Positions 47,701 to 59,096 of a stretch of DNA of 64,000 nt are shown here, one piece after another. The DNA is from Cercis canadensis (Eukaryota; Streptophyta; Magnoliopsida; Fabales; Fabaceae): positions 610,945 to 674,944 of the forward strand of contig QAOA01008374.1 in NCBI GenBank assembly GCA_003255065.1, given 5' to 3'. The number at the start of each line of letters is the position of its first letter. Within the stretch, counting starts at the first letter, position 1. The notes under the pieces are model-generated. The model was not told the DNA's origin. It ran no database searches and saw only the letters and a list, made by a program, of their open reading frames with translations. Position numbers and translations under genes: made by a program.

Positions 47701-50189
47701 GTATGAACCGGACCGATTTTTTTACCGAGCACCGGTCTGATTTTTAAAACACTGGAGAATATAGGAGAAGGAGAGAAATTTCAATTTCTAAAGTGAAGAG
47801 TCGAAGAAGAAGGGCAAGGGATTTCATAAGACCTTATTTATCCTCTTGCTACTCAGTTTAATCCAATTTATTACTGGTTTTTTTTCATTGAAACCGAGAA
47901 CCGAACCAGACCTCTCTGTTTTTCATACTGTGTTTGGGTCTCTTCAGTTAGATCCGGTTTGGTTGGTTTGGCCGATTTCCTAAACACCCTTAGTTGTCAC
48001 AAAGACAAAGACATTGAGTGCTTTTGGGATCTTTGAATTCCAAATCAAGAAGATTCATGGTAATTGCAAGAATAATAACTTATATCATCACATGTAGAGC
48101 TAGGAAAATGGATTAAGCCCGTTGAGGCTCGATAAAATAGTAAGTTGAATTCCTAAATTAGTGGCCTATTTAAAACTAGACCAATTTGGCCAAGCCCAAT
48201 CTGGCTCGTAGCCTGATTGGGTTTAGGCTGAGTTAGCCTAATTTGCTCTTTTTTTTTTTTTTTCTAGCTTTCATGTTTCAATTGCCTTCATTCATTTTGC
48301 AATTCTTAAGGACCCTAACTCAAAATTTCATCTCTCACATTTCATTCTGATTCTCCCTTTCTCCGCCTCTCCTTCTACACAGTTCTATTTCTCTCTGTCT
48401 CCCTCTCCTTAGTCCTCCTCACTGAAGCGCCCAACTGCCGCCTCTCCTTCTCCAGCACCAGTTAACACTTCCCATCTTTTTTCTTTGCTGTAAGTTATTG
48501 TTTTCTCCATCTCTATGACTTTGTCTGCCATATATTGTCATATTGGAGTGTTCTCTTTCTCTCTCTGCCATATTAAAGCTTGTTTACAGTTACAGCTAGT
48601 TGAGTTTGCATATGGGTGTACTGCATAGTTATAATTGTTCTATGGGAAAGTCTTAGATATTTTAAATTTCTTATTGCTCTTGAACAGATAAAATTCTGTT
48701 TGTGACTTATGGTATTCTCGTTTTAATCAAACAATTATTTGTTTTTGGTTGTTACTCTCATGTTTCGATTTATTTTGAAAGCTCAAATTGTGTTGTTAGG
48801 TACTAGCGCTAAGCGTTGGGCATGGGTCGATGAGACATTTTAGGTTGCTGGGTGCTAGCGCTGGGTGCTAGTTATGCAGAGGGGACAATGTGGGTTGCTG
48901 TGGTGCCAGCGTTGAGTGCTAGCTTCCTGGCGTTGAGCGCTAGGTAGGCTGAGGGGAAAAAACCATTGCTTCTGTGGTGCCGGCGTTGAGCTCTGACTTC
49001 TTATTGATCTTTGTTGGCATTTTTTTTTTTTTTGCAGTATGACTTTATATAGTTTTGGAAAGAATTGTGGTATTAGGAATTTCTCATTTATGCCGTCATG
49101 TTCTTAAATGTCGTATGATTCCTAAATTTCATGATATTGGAGACATATTAATTGATTGTGAAGGGAAGTTGAAGAGAAGAAAATTTGACTCTAATGTGAA
49201 TCGTGAGTTATTGTCTGAATTGATTATTGCACATGATGTTTTGTTTAGTATTGTTGAATGGAGGGTGTTTAGGAATACTAAAAGTTTTTGAATGAAAATT
49301 TTAAGTTTATTTCTGGAAAAATTGTTAAACTTGATGTGCTGAAAAAATATGAAGTGAAGAAAAAAAAATTGAAACAACAATTAGCCCAAATTCTTAGTAG
49401 AGTGTGCTTGACTTCTGATGTTCAGACTGCATGTATCAATCATGGTTATATATCTTTAGCTGCTCATTATATTGATGAGAAATGAAAGTTGAATAATAAA
49501 ATTTTAGTATTTTCTCACATGTAACCTTTACATACCGGGCATAATTTATCATTAAAAGTGTTTGAATGTTTAAAAGATTGAGGAATAAAAAGAAATTTTT
49601 TTTTTCATTATTTTGGATAATGCTTCTTCAAACGACAATATATAAAACATCTTGAAAAAAATACTTATGATTGTTAAATAACTTGTTACTTAATTGAGAG
49701 TTTTTTCATATTAGATGTTCTGCTCATATCTTGAATTTCATTATTCAAGATAGTTTAAAAGTTACTAGTGATACATTACACAAAATTAGACAAAATGTGA
49801 ATTATGTGAGGGCATCAGAAAGTAGAATGAAACAATTTTTTCAGTGTGTTGAACAAGTTGGCAGGATTGATACATCAATTGGCTTGAGATTGGATGCTGT
49901 CACTAGATGAAACTTCACTTATATCATGTTTGAGAGTGCAATCAAGTATCATTGTGTCTTTTATAGTTTGAGTTTAATTGATAAGAATTATAAGTGATGT
50001 CCATCAAATTATGAGTGGAACAAAGGGGTTTCAATTTGTGAATTCTTGAAACCATTTTATATAATTACCAACTTGATATATAGGTCATATTATCCTATAT
50101 TTAATTTGTATATAACTTATTTTGACATCTAAACTTGATGAATGAAGATTTGTTGATTTAAAACATGACTCATAAAATGAAAGATAAAT
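44475..50189. repeat. About 2.8-kb direct duplication joined by a scaffold N (47438)
   Basis: 44475-47437 and 47439-50189 are collinear and about 97-98% alike by eye. They include the right half of the hAT element, its flank, the target site ATCACATG and the left half of the next hAT element. The second copy lacks about 215 bp of transposase sequence (between ATTAG repeats near 46112 and 46326 in copy 1). The N lies exactly at the join. An allelic or redundant contig is likely; a true tandem duplication is possible. Confidence 0.8.
45131..47437 (+). pseudogene. Decayed hAT transposase element, copy 1 (left part)
   Basis: The element starts TAGAGCTAGGAAAATGGG after ATCACATG (45123-45130). It contains a TC-rich leader, AGCGCT-type repeats at 45840-46030 and a transposase remnant from ATG 46075. 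The remnant is collinear with the near-intact copy at 59097 but riddled with stops that mostly arise from TGG to TGA and CAA to TAA. It ends at the N. It is essentially the same sequence as 48095-50189. Confidence 0.75.
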
Positions 50190-51739
50190 TTGACAAATTT
50201 TAGAAGGAATATAGCGTGGTTCTTGCATTTTGGACTATTCTTGATTCAACTAAAAAACTTAATTTCTTGAAGTATATTTATTCTAGATTTGATCCATATT
50301 ACTATGAAGAAAAAATAAAAAAAAATGTTAAAAATGATTTGTATATACTTTTTAAAGAATATGCCAATAAAGATGCAACAACTTCAAAGACTTTTTTCAA
50401 TGTGAGTCAACTACCAAGTATTATTGGAGGAGGAAAAGGAAAAGAGAAATTACTTATACTATATTATAATGTAAGTTTGCTATTGATTTTTTTTTAAAAC
50501 ATTTTCATTGTTTACATTTTGATTACACAATATTATGATGTAACTATGTAAGTTAAATATTAATTTTATCATTTGATAGGATTTTGAAGAATTTGATTGC
50601 CAACAGACTAACAATACGGAAAAGTCTCAATTTGATATTTATTTGAAAGAGTCAAAGATCATAATCACAGGAAGTTTTGATGTTTTGGCTTATTGAAAAG
50701 ACCGAAATAATAGATTTAATGATCTTGTAATGATGACTTGTGATATATTAAACATTTCAATAACTATCGTAGCATCGAAATCCTCTTTTAGTATTGACTC
50801 TCGTGTTTTGAACAAATATAGAAATTTCATGCTTGACGAAATATTACAAGTTTTCTTATGCACATGTAATTGGCAATTTGATTTTGTAGGTGATGATGAT
50901 GATGATGATTCAACTGATATTGACGACCTTTGTCTCTCTAGAGAGGAGTCAAATGTTATTATTGAAGACAATGATGAGAAAGAAGAAGAAGATTAAGAGA
51001 TTTCATAATTTGAATAGTTTTTTAAACTTGTTATTTGGTTGTTATTTTGTTGGTTTGATACTTTGATTTGCCTACTTAATTTTGTTGTTTTGAATGTTAT
51101 TTATGCTTCATTATTTGATTATTGATTTGAGCTATGATCATTTAAAGTTGGTTATTGGTTTAATTATTATTTATTTTTCAGAATTATGGGATATGATAAT
51201 GGCTATAGAAGGCTTACTATTTGAAAACATTTTGAAAATGTTGATGTAGAAGATGAACTTGTACAAAATATAAAGCTTCTGAGAAAGTTTATCATATACA
51301 TCCAACAAAGTGTGGAACAAACTATTTATGACATCATTTATACAAATGTCCATATCAAAATACAAAAGTTTTAGGACATTAGTAATTTATTAGATTTGTT
51401 TAAATTAAGACTTAAATAATATGATTGTTATGTTAAATACTTTTTAATTAGTATGTGGTTAATGATACATTAACAATTTATTATTATAAGTTTATTTGAG
51501 TTTGTATTTTGATTAAGTATGTTAATAGTTGATGTTTCATAATCAATATGTTCTCATATTCTGTAAAAAAATAAGTATGGAAAAAAAATTAAAAAATAAA
51601 TTTTGGCTCGCAATCCGAAGTAAACTAGGTTTTGCTGGCCCGATTAGAATTTGGCCACTTTGGCCCATCCCGTTTAAGCCCACGGCCCGATGTGGCATGG
51701 ATGGGCTAGGCTGGGCCGTTAGCCAACTTTAATCACATG
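48087..51739 (+). mobile_element. hAT element with decayed RICESLEEPER-type transposase, copy 2
   Basis: The element, 48095-51731, is flanked by perfect 8-bp duplications ATCACATG (48087-48094 and 51732-51739). The transposase remnant, 49039 to about 50996, retains blocks such as RKFDSNVNRELLSELIIAHD, LDVLKKYEVKKKKLKQQLAQ and a C-terminal hATC region with an Asp-rich tail, interrupted by many stops and a deletion of the BED finger. Positions 51183-51376 are a decayed version of the second BED ORF seen intact at 61689-61877. The dominant changes are C to T and G to A. Confidence 0.85.
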
Positions 51740-53428
51740 GAGGATAGGGTCATAATGATTCCATTTTTGCGACTTTTATATTTATTAATTTATTAAGAAT
51801 GTGTTTAAAAGTTAAAACATTTTACCATTAGAAATAAATTAAATTGTATTTAAAAAATATGTATAATCATATTAAAAGTGATAAGCCAATAAAGTGGTTC
51901 AATTAGTAAGAATTGAATTATTTTGCTTGTAAGGTTTAAGTTCAAATTTTACTGTAAGCAGTCTATTTTTAATAGACAATTTATAAGTATTATTATAAAT
52001 TTTTATTAAAATTTGTGACATACCTTAACTTTAGAATATAGTAACTTTTTTTCACCCTAAACTTTTTATCAACTAAAAAAAATCAAAAGTGATAAGATAT
52101 GTAAGTCCTAATATATTACACATAAAATTATTTTTAAATCAATTTAATTCTTAAATTAATATGATTCTTTTTTGGTACAGAAGAAAAAGAAATAAAAAAA
52201 AACTACACTCTAAGAAATTCTACTGCTATTCTATCTGCTAAAAGCATTACATAAAATTTTAGAGGAGGTTGCTCATACACTATTCATCCTTTTTGACCTT
52301 TAACACCCAATCAGTATGATTAACAAAACAAGTTTTTATTAAAAAATTAATTTATAAATCAATTCGATTCTTAAGATTTTGTGGTTGCAAGCAAGTTCTA
52401 AGAGAATTTTGAGTGGAAAAAACACATATTTTAATGTTATTGTAAAGATATTAAAAATTAAATAATATAATATATATTTTTATTATTTTGGGTTTTAGGC
52501 TGGGTGCGTTCCAATTGTGTGGCAATAAAAATTGATGGAGCCACTGTTACTAGCATTGCCAGCAGCAATTTTTTAGTTGAAGATTCTTTGCTTGTGAAAT
52601 AGACAAAGATGTACATGTCTTTTGGGAATTGTATTGGATGTTTTGACAAAAATGACCCAAGTGGTGTTTCTATTGTATTTGTATGATTGGGTTGGTGAGA
52701 AAGAGATGGTGATGGCATGCTGCATTATTTGCATGTTTTCAAATTGACATTTTTTCCCTTTCAATTTCTAATCAAATTGAGTTAACACTTTAATGCTCTC
52801 TTTATGCCTTTTACTTTTTCCAAAAAAAAATAAATTAAAAAATATATGTTCTAATTTTTTCTTTCTTTAAATCATATTGAGATTTGAAAATAAAAGATAT
52901 TTTATACAAAGGTCAATATATTCACTAACTATGTTAGATTTGTGTTACAAATTCTTTTGTGTGATAATTATGCTTCACAAAAACTAAATCAATGCCTTTA
53001 CGGAAATGCAAGAATATTCATTAATGAATGATAACATCTTAGGTTAGGTGTATCTTTAAATGATTGATGCATCAACATTTCACCATTAGAACTTAGAACC
53101 AAATAGAAGATTCATAGGGGAGCAAGTTATGATGAAAACTATTTACAAGTGAAATTTAAATTTGAAACGTGTTTAAATAAGTGTGCCTTAAATTTTCTAT
53201 TTGCAAAAGATATATTATAATTTGGATTGAAACTAACCCTAAAGCATAAACATAGACACATGATAAAACATGTGACAACCTACACATAATAGATACACAA
53301 TATACCTATAGATACACACATATTTAATTATGAAAAACACTAAATAGTGTATAAAAGATACTTAAAGTATTCTATCATGTATCAAAATACATTTAGAAAA
53401 TATCTATAAAGTATTATTAAAAGGTATT
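51740..53428. other. AT-rich intergenic DNA
   Basis: A weak SINE-like patch at about 51893-51962 has A-box-like GTGGTTCAATTAG and B-box-like AGTTCAAATTTT. The rest is AT-rich without a gene that I can support. Confidence 0.35.
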
Positions 53429-54842
53429 TGATGTGGTTTTTGCTATCGGCAAGTATACCGGGCCACATAAGTAGTATAAAAGTAAGTTGAGTATCGTCAT
53501 TAGGGATTTGACGTTAGCAATTACCAATTTCACTAACAATGATTCTATTTGGAATGATAAATATTTTGATTTGGAGAAAGTTATGTCTAAATGATTATGA
53601 ACAATCAATTAACTAAAGCTAGCTAATAAGTCTCAACAACTTGACAAAAATTATGGTTGAAGAGATTGACAAAGAAATAAGGAAAGTTAGGGGTTAATTT
53701 CACTTGGTTTGAACTTTGGTTATTTCATAGACCAAATAACCTTTGAATTACTGAAGAATACATTATCCTAGCTACAAATCCTTTGTTGATGGCCAATTTC
53801 CCTAATTTGATTGAACCCAATCCCTTAGAGAATCAATCCTCTCTATCCCAACTAATTGCTCAATCCCTTGGTATAATTAACTTGTCTAGGTGATTAAGCT
53901 CTAGGAAATTAATTCAAGACTACATAAATTAAGTTATTTATTCCTAGATTAACTTGATTTATAGTAGAGATTACAAGAGCATACTCATATCTTACTATCC
54001 CTAGCATCAACATGAGCCAATAAACCATTCAAATGATAGCTAAGCATTCAAAAGCATTAAGAACGATAACAACCACTTCAACAATTAGATTTGCATCAAA
54101 ATAATATTCTTCAATAGTAAAACTTCATCCAAACCTAGCTACATCAAGCCTCTAACTAAAGGGGGTTTAGCTACTCATAGCTAAAATAGAAGAATACAGA
54201 GAAACAAAGTTCATTAAGAGAGAAGAGAAGAAAAACTAGGTGAAATCTGAGTTGAATCCTCCAAAAGTGCTATAGTTCCTTCCTCTTCTTTGTTCTTGAC
54301 GGCTCTCCTCCGGATCCCTTTATTTTTCTCCCTCTTGTTCCTTTTATAGGTAGGTTAGCTCCAAGAGACAGGTGGAAAGACACCTCAGCACTTACTCTAG
54401 CGTTGGGCGCTGGCTGATGAATATACGGGTGCTACAATGCTGGAAGGCTGGTGCTGGGTGTTGAGGTACCAGCGCTGGGTGTTGGGGCACTGTGGCTTCT
54501 CGGATGTGCTAGCGCTGGGCGCTGGCTCACTGGGAAGCTAGGTTCTTCTTTGCCATGCTGGCGCTGGGCGTTGGCTGGCCAGAGAGCTTTTCCAACACTT
54601 GATTTGTCCCGTTTAGTTCATTCTTCAACCTCCTAATACTCTAACCTTCAAGAGAAATCAAAAAGGACTATGAATGAGCTAAAAAATGCTAGGAAATTAA
54701 ATAAAACTATAACTTTGACACTAACTAAGATTAATAAATAACTAGAGAATATGACACACATTCATGCAAAATAACTTAAGAACTAGCCAGATAAAGCATA
54801 ATTGGAGCTATAATAATTCTATTTTATGGAATTATCAGTATT
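53424..54842 (-). mobile_element. Solo LTR with 5-bp target duplication
   Basis: On the minus strand it begins TGATAATTCC (54837) and ends CCACATCA (53429), flanked by GTATT at 53424-53428 and 54838-54842. At 1409 bp with no internal retrotransposon genes, it fits a solo LTR left by recombination. A cluster of AGCGCTGGGCGCTGG-like motifs lies at 54400-54590. Confidence 0.85.
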
Positions 54843-55293
54843 AGAATTTCAACAAGTGTTAACATAAGTGTTTGATGTCTATAAGACATAAATACGACTC
54901 ATTTCTTTAAATGTCATTGTTTTAGAGGCCATAAACTATATATGTAAGCTATGCTATTGCTTTTTCTTGGTAAGGAGCTCAAACATTAATTTTAGAAAAG
55001 AAAATCATGTTAAATGCTTTTCTTTTTTGGTAAACATTAAATGTCCTTTAATATTTATAGTTAAAGGTCTCATCAAAATAAATATAGACACATATAAAAT
55101 ATTTACTTTGACTTTTATTTCTTTTACTTCAACTATGATTCTGAATTTCAACAAAATTCACAAGGCATGAAGTCATTTACTTGGAATTTAATTACATTTA
55201 CTTAGGTTTTTTAACACTAAATTTTTTTATACTTCTACATCCTATTTGTAAATACCATTTCTCTATTATTTCTTTTAGTAAACATTGAAGGTC

Positions 55294-55860
55294 TCATAAA
55301 AAAAGTTGTATAATGTCTCTCTCCTCCTTCCTTATCAGAATCTTGGTCAGCTTTCCTTCTTCAGTCAAGGTTTCAGCATGGAGAATGCTGAAACCTTCCT
55401 TTAAAACCTTGGCATCCATGCCCAATTCTATGGTGGCCCAACTGAAAATTGCTTGCTCAATTGAGAACTCAGATGAAGGTTCTGAAGGGGCCTGAGATGT
55501 GTTTAAAGCAATTCCTTGGCAGAGTAAATGTCTAACTCTAACATTTCCTACAACCGAATGTGATGATCCTTCTTCCATACAGTCTTCACCAAAACAAACC
55601 CTTACCATCAACCGGCTTGCTATCAATATGCCTGTCGTGTCAATACATATGGTGGTGGCTGAGGCAAGTGGGTCACAAGCAGAGAAATGTCTCAGTAAAG
55701 CCTGATTATTTATCATTCTCTTCATTAATTGTATAAGCAACTGTTATAGCGACAGCCAAAGGCAACCCCTCAGGGATTGCTGATGATGCAACAGCCACTG
55801 TGGAAACTATAATTCCAATTTCATCTGTCCATACATCAATTTTTCGCAATAAGAGAGTAT
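55294..55860 (-). pseudogene. Plasma-membrane-type Ca2+-ATPase (ACA12/13-like) fragment
   Basis: Minus-strand codons give DEIGIIVSTVAVASSAIPEG and LPLAVAIT, the M4 helix with its PEGLP motif. A 1-base shift near 55725 follows, then MKRMINNQALLRHFSACDPL, ASATTICIDTTGILI and ending at TKILIRKEE. This is the start of the P-domain and N-domain of a P2B Ca2+ pump. The phosphorylation loop DKTGTLT is altered to DTTGILI: the Asp is kept but the Lys is lost. The frameshift, altered loop and missing flanks (full protein about 1000 aa) mark a relic. Confidence 0.8.
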
Positions 55861-56486
55861 TGTATTTAAAGCTTTTTATTGACAAAAATGAAAGTTTTTA
55901 AGTACTCAACTCCATTCAAAAGTCAGCATAAGCATATGACAGTTGAAATTCAGAAACAAAGAACAGTGGTCGCTATAACTGTTGAAAAGAAGAAAAGACT
56001 TGTAACCATAAACAAACGACCATCACCATCAAATTAATGCTTAGATTATAAATCGTCTTATTATGCAAACAATCTACCACAAGAAATGGAGGTTCTTTTT
56101 ATCACTCATATAGAAAATATGCAGGAAGCAGATTAATAAATTGTGTTGGCTAAGATTAAAAATGAAATTTAAATGAATGGTCAGATAAACTAATAATATT
56201 AAAAATGATATAAAATATCATCAAGAAAATAAGAGGGGGAAAAATATAATACAAAAGGATTAGATTTCATTTGCAAGCTGAAGCAACAAAGGCCAANTGA
56301 AAAAATATATTGGAACTTTCTTCAACTGCAAAACTGTAACAAGTGATAAAATATAGTTGTTTTCAACGTAAGTTAGCAGAAATAGCATGCTCTTCTGTTT
56401 CATTTTTTGTTTTCTTCTGTTTTGGCTTATTATATCATTCTCCTGCACTATGTACTTAAATGCTAACTAGCAACATCTTATTGCAG

Positions 56487-56654
56487 CGTGTGACTGAGAG
56501 ACAAAATACGGTGAGTCTCACAGATAGAATGTGGGCTAGACTTCTTGCATCAACAAACCAACCAAGCTTCGTGACCTCTGATGCTTTACTTCAAGAAAGA
56601 GTTGATAGAGAGACAGTTGAGGAAATAAATAATATGAAAATTACCTCTATCTAG
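56487..56654 (+). pseudogene. Exon-like fragment, unrecognised
   Basis: After a good acceptor (TTATTGCAG) an open block reads [40 protein letters not shown] and [15 protein letters not shown], then TAG. It reads like the last exon of a soluble helical protein and has protein-like composition. I do not recognise the family and see no upstream exons. It could be a stray exon captured or left after deletion. Confidence 0.35.
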
Positions 56655-57709
56655 AGTTTACGGAGATTAATGATTGCTGCAAGTTGCTCAGCGTTCACAT
56701 TGATGAACTAGGTCCAAAGTAACTATATATCTAGAATATATGCTATCATACACAGGTTTCAGCATGAAAAATCTAATGACTGATAATTATTTGTGAATGA
56801 TGTCTTGTAGGATTTTAGACACAACTTTTCTAGTTATTTATAGATTAATTAATTTGTATAATTGATTTGATTATATACAACCCCTAATGAGTAATGAGTT
56901 GTCAACATTCAACTTTGAAATCATGAAGGATGAACTTTTTTTAACTTCTCTATATTAGAAAACGTTTATTTTCTTAGTTTAGGTATTATGTTTTAGACCC
57001 TGTCAAGGTTAAACCTTTACTTTGCTCCTATTTGCTAATGTGGGTGTAATAACATTGTTAATTAGGAACTTATACAGCTTGTTTAACCTGCTCACTGTGT
57101 TGGCCAAGGCAAAATTTATTGTTGATGAAATTATCTAATTTTGCCTATTATGGCTTGTTTGGTGGACATGATAAGAAGGACATGATAGGATAAGTTATCA
57201 CATTCTTTTATTATCTAATGATTAATGGATCAAAAGGATATGATAAAGTTATCTAGTTAACCATTTTTATTATGTTGCCAACAAGATAACTAATCTTGGG
57301 GAGAAGGTTTGGATATGTTTGAACATGATAAGATAAGCATACGCTATATTATTATATTATTAAAATAAATTATATGTATTTTATATAATAAATCATTAAT
57401 ATTATTTTATAATATTAAAATATAAATGTATTATTTATGAATAAAATTATTATATCTTAATAACTAATAATAAATTTGCTTAATAATAAATATTATATTC
57501 AACTCAATTATTATGTTGATTGATTTTTATGTTAATTTTTTATCAAGAAAATAATAAATTACACATTATTTTATGACACAAATATATATATATATATAAA
57601 AAAGAGTAGAAAAATATAGAAACAAGGCAAAGTACAATTTTTTCTTTGAAAATTTAATAGCAAACTATGTAGCCTTTGATATCTCTACAAGAGTATATAA
57701 GCACTCACA
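56655..57709. other. AT-rich intergenic DNA
   Basis: Around 57150-57340 are opposed GGCTTGTTTGGTGGACATGA and GATATGTTTGAACATGATAA blocks that may belong to a Harbinger-type MITE, but the ends are unclear. An N lies at 56297 upstream. No gene is seen. Confidence 0.35.
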
Positions 57710-58464
57710 CTTGTGGCTAGAGCTGGGTTCATGGGTTCAGCCCGGTGGGCCAGCCCGTTGGGGCCCGAAAAATGGTGGGTTGGGTTCTTAAAATGTTGGC
57801 CCGGCCCGATAAGGCCCATGGCCCGATCGGGTTTCAACCAGGTTGGCCCGATTGGCCCGATTTGGTTTTGTTTTGTTTTGTTTTTTTCCAGCTTTCAATC
57901 AACCCCAATTCTGAAAATTGAAAAGTGAAATCCCTAAATTTCATCTCTCATTCTCACACTCTCCGGTTGTCCATTTCTCCCCAAATTTCTTACACACTCT
58001 CCGGTCTCCACCTCCCTCTCCTCAGTCCTCACTACTGCCACCTCTCCTTCTCCATCTTTTTCCCTTTGCTGTGCGTGTGCCTGTAACTGTAAGTCCTTGT
58101 TCTCTCTCTTTCTCTCTCTCTATGAGGTTGTCTGTCATATATTGAAGTGTTCTCTCTCTTGCTCTATCTCTGTTTACTAATCTGCCATATTGGAGCTCAT
58201 TTACAGTTATAGCTAAGCTAGTTGAGCCTGCATGGGTGTTTGATGATAGGGCATAGGGGTGTACTGCCATAGTTGCAATTGTTGATTATTCTATGGAAAA
58301 GTCCTACATATTTTAGATCTGATTTCTTAATGCTCTTGAACAGATAAAATCCTGTTTGTGACTTATGAGATTCTTGTTTTAATCAAGCAATTATTTGTGC
58401 CTGGTTGTTAATTGTTACTCTCATGTTTTGATTTAGTTTGAAACCTCAAATTGGGTTGTTTTGC

Positions 58465-58805
58465 TGTGTGTCAGCGCTGAGCGCTGAGCGTGGCCCAATT
58501 GGGCTTCTGTGTTGCTGGTGCCAGCGCTGGGCGCCACGATCTTGGCGCTGGGTGCCAGGTATACCGAGCTGAACATTTGAGTTGATGTTGTGCCAGCGCT
58601 AAGCGCCACAATCCTGGCGCTGGACGCCAGGTATGCCGAGCTGAACATTTGAGTTGATGTGGTGCCAGCGCTGGGCGCCACGATCCTGGCGCTGGGCGCC
58701 ACGATCCTGGCGCTGGGTGCTAGGTATACCGAGCTGAACATTTGAGTTGATGTGGTACTAGTGTTGGGCGCCACGATCCTGGCGCTGGGCCCCAGGCATG
58801 CTGAA
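58465..58805. repeat. CG-rich minisatellite built on AGCGCTGGGCGCCA
   Basis: Roughly four units of 70-95 bp carry GTGCCAGCGCTGGGCGCC, CGATCCTGGCGCTGGG, AGGTATACCGAGCTGAAC and ATTTGAGTTGATG. It is positioned in the 5' leader/intron of the hAT transposase. The decayed copies (45840-46030, 48795-48990) hold the same motif with CG changed to TG or CA. The solo LTR at 54400-54590 holds the same core. Confidence 0.75.
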
Positions 58806-59096
58806 AATGACAAAAATAGCCCCAGAAACAATAAAATGCTGTTTTGAGGCCCGAAACAATGGAATTTGGCTAAAATCACGCGACGCCCGAGGCAAGTGTC
58901 TTGTGTTTTGCTCAAAAGGCCGTTTCCATATGAAAAAGTGGGGTCTTTTGTCAAAAACGGACATGGTTAACTTTTCTAGTCAAATTTGGATGCTCATTTT
59001 ATGCCATGAATTCCAAATCCTTTTGTACTATATCACATTTTGTTTGCAATTTTGTTAGGGGCTTTTATTTACAGTTTTCCTTAAATTTTTTGCAGT

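Noticed and set aside
57713..58145. Plus-strand frames at the left end of the hAT element
   Set aside because: They translate GGCCC-rich terminal repeats and a TC-rich leader, with no conserved protein.
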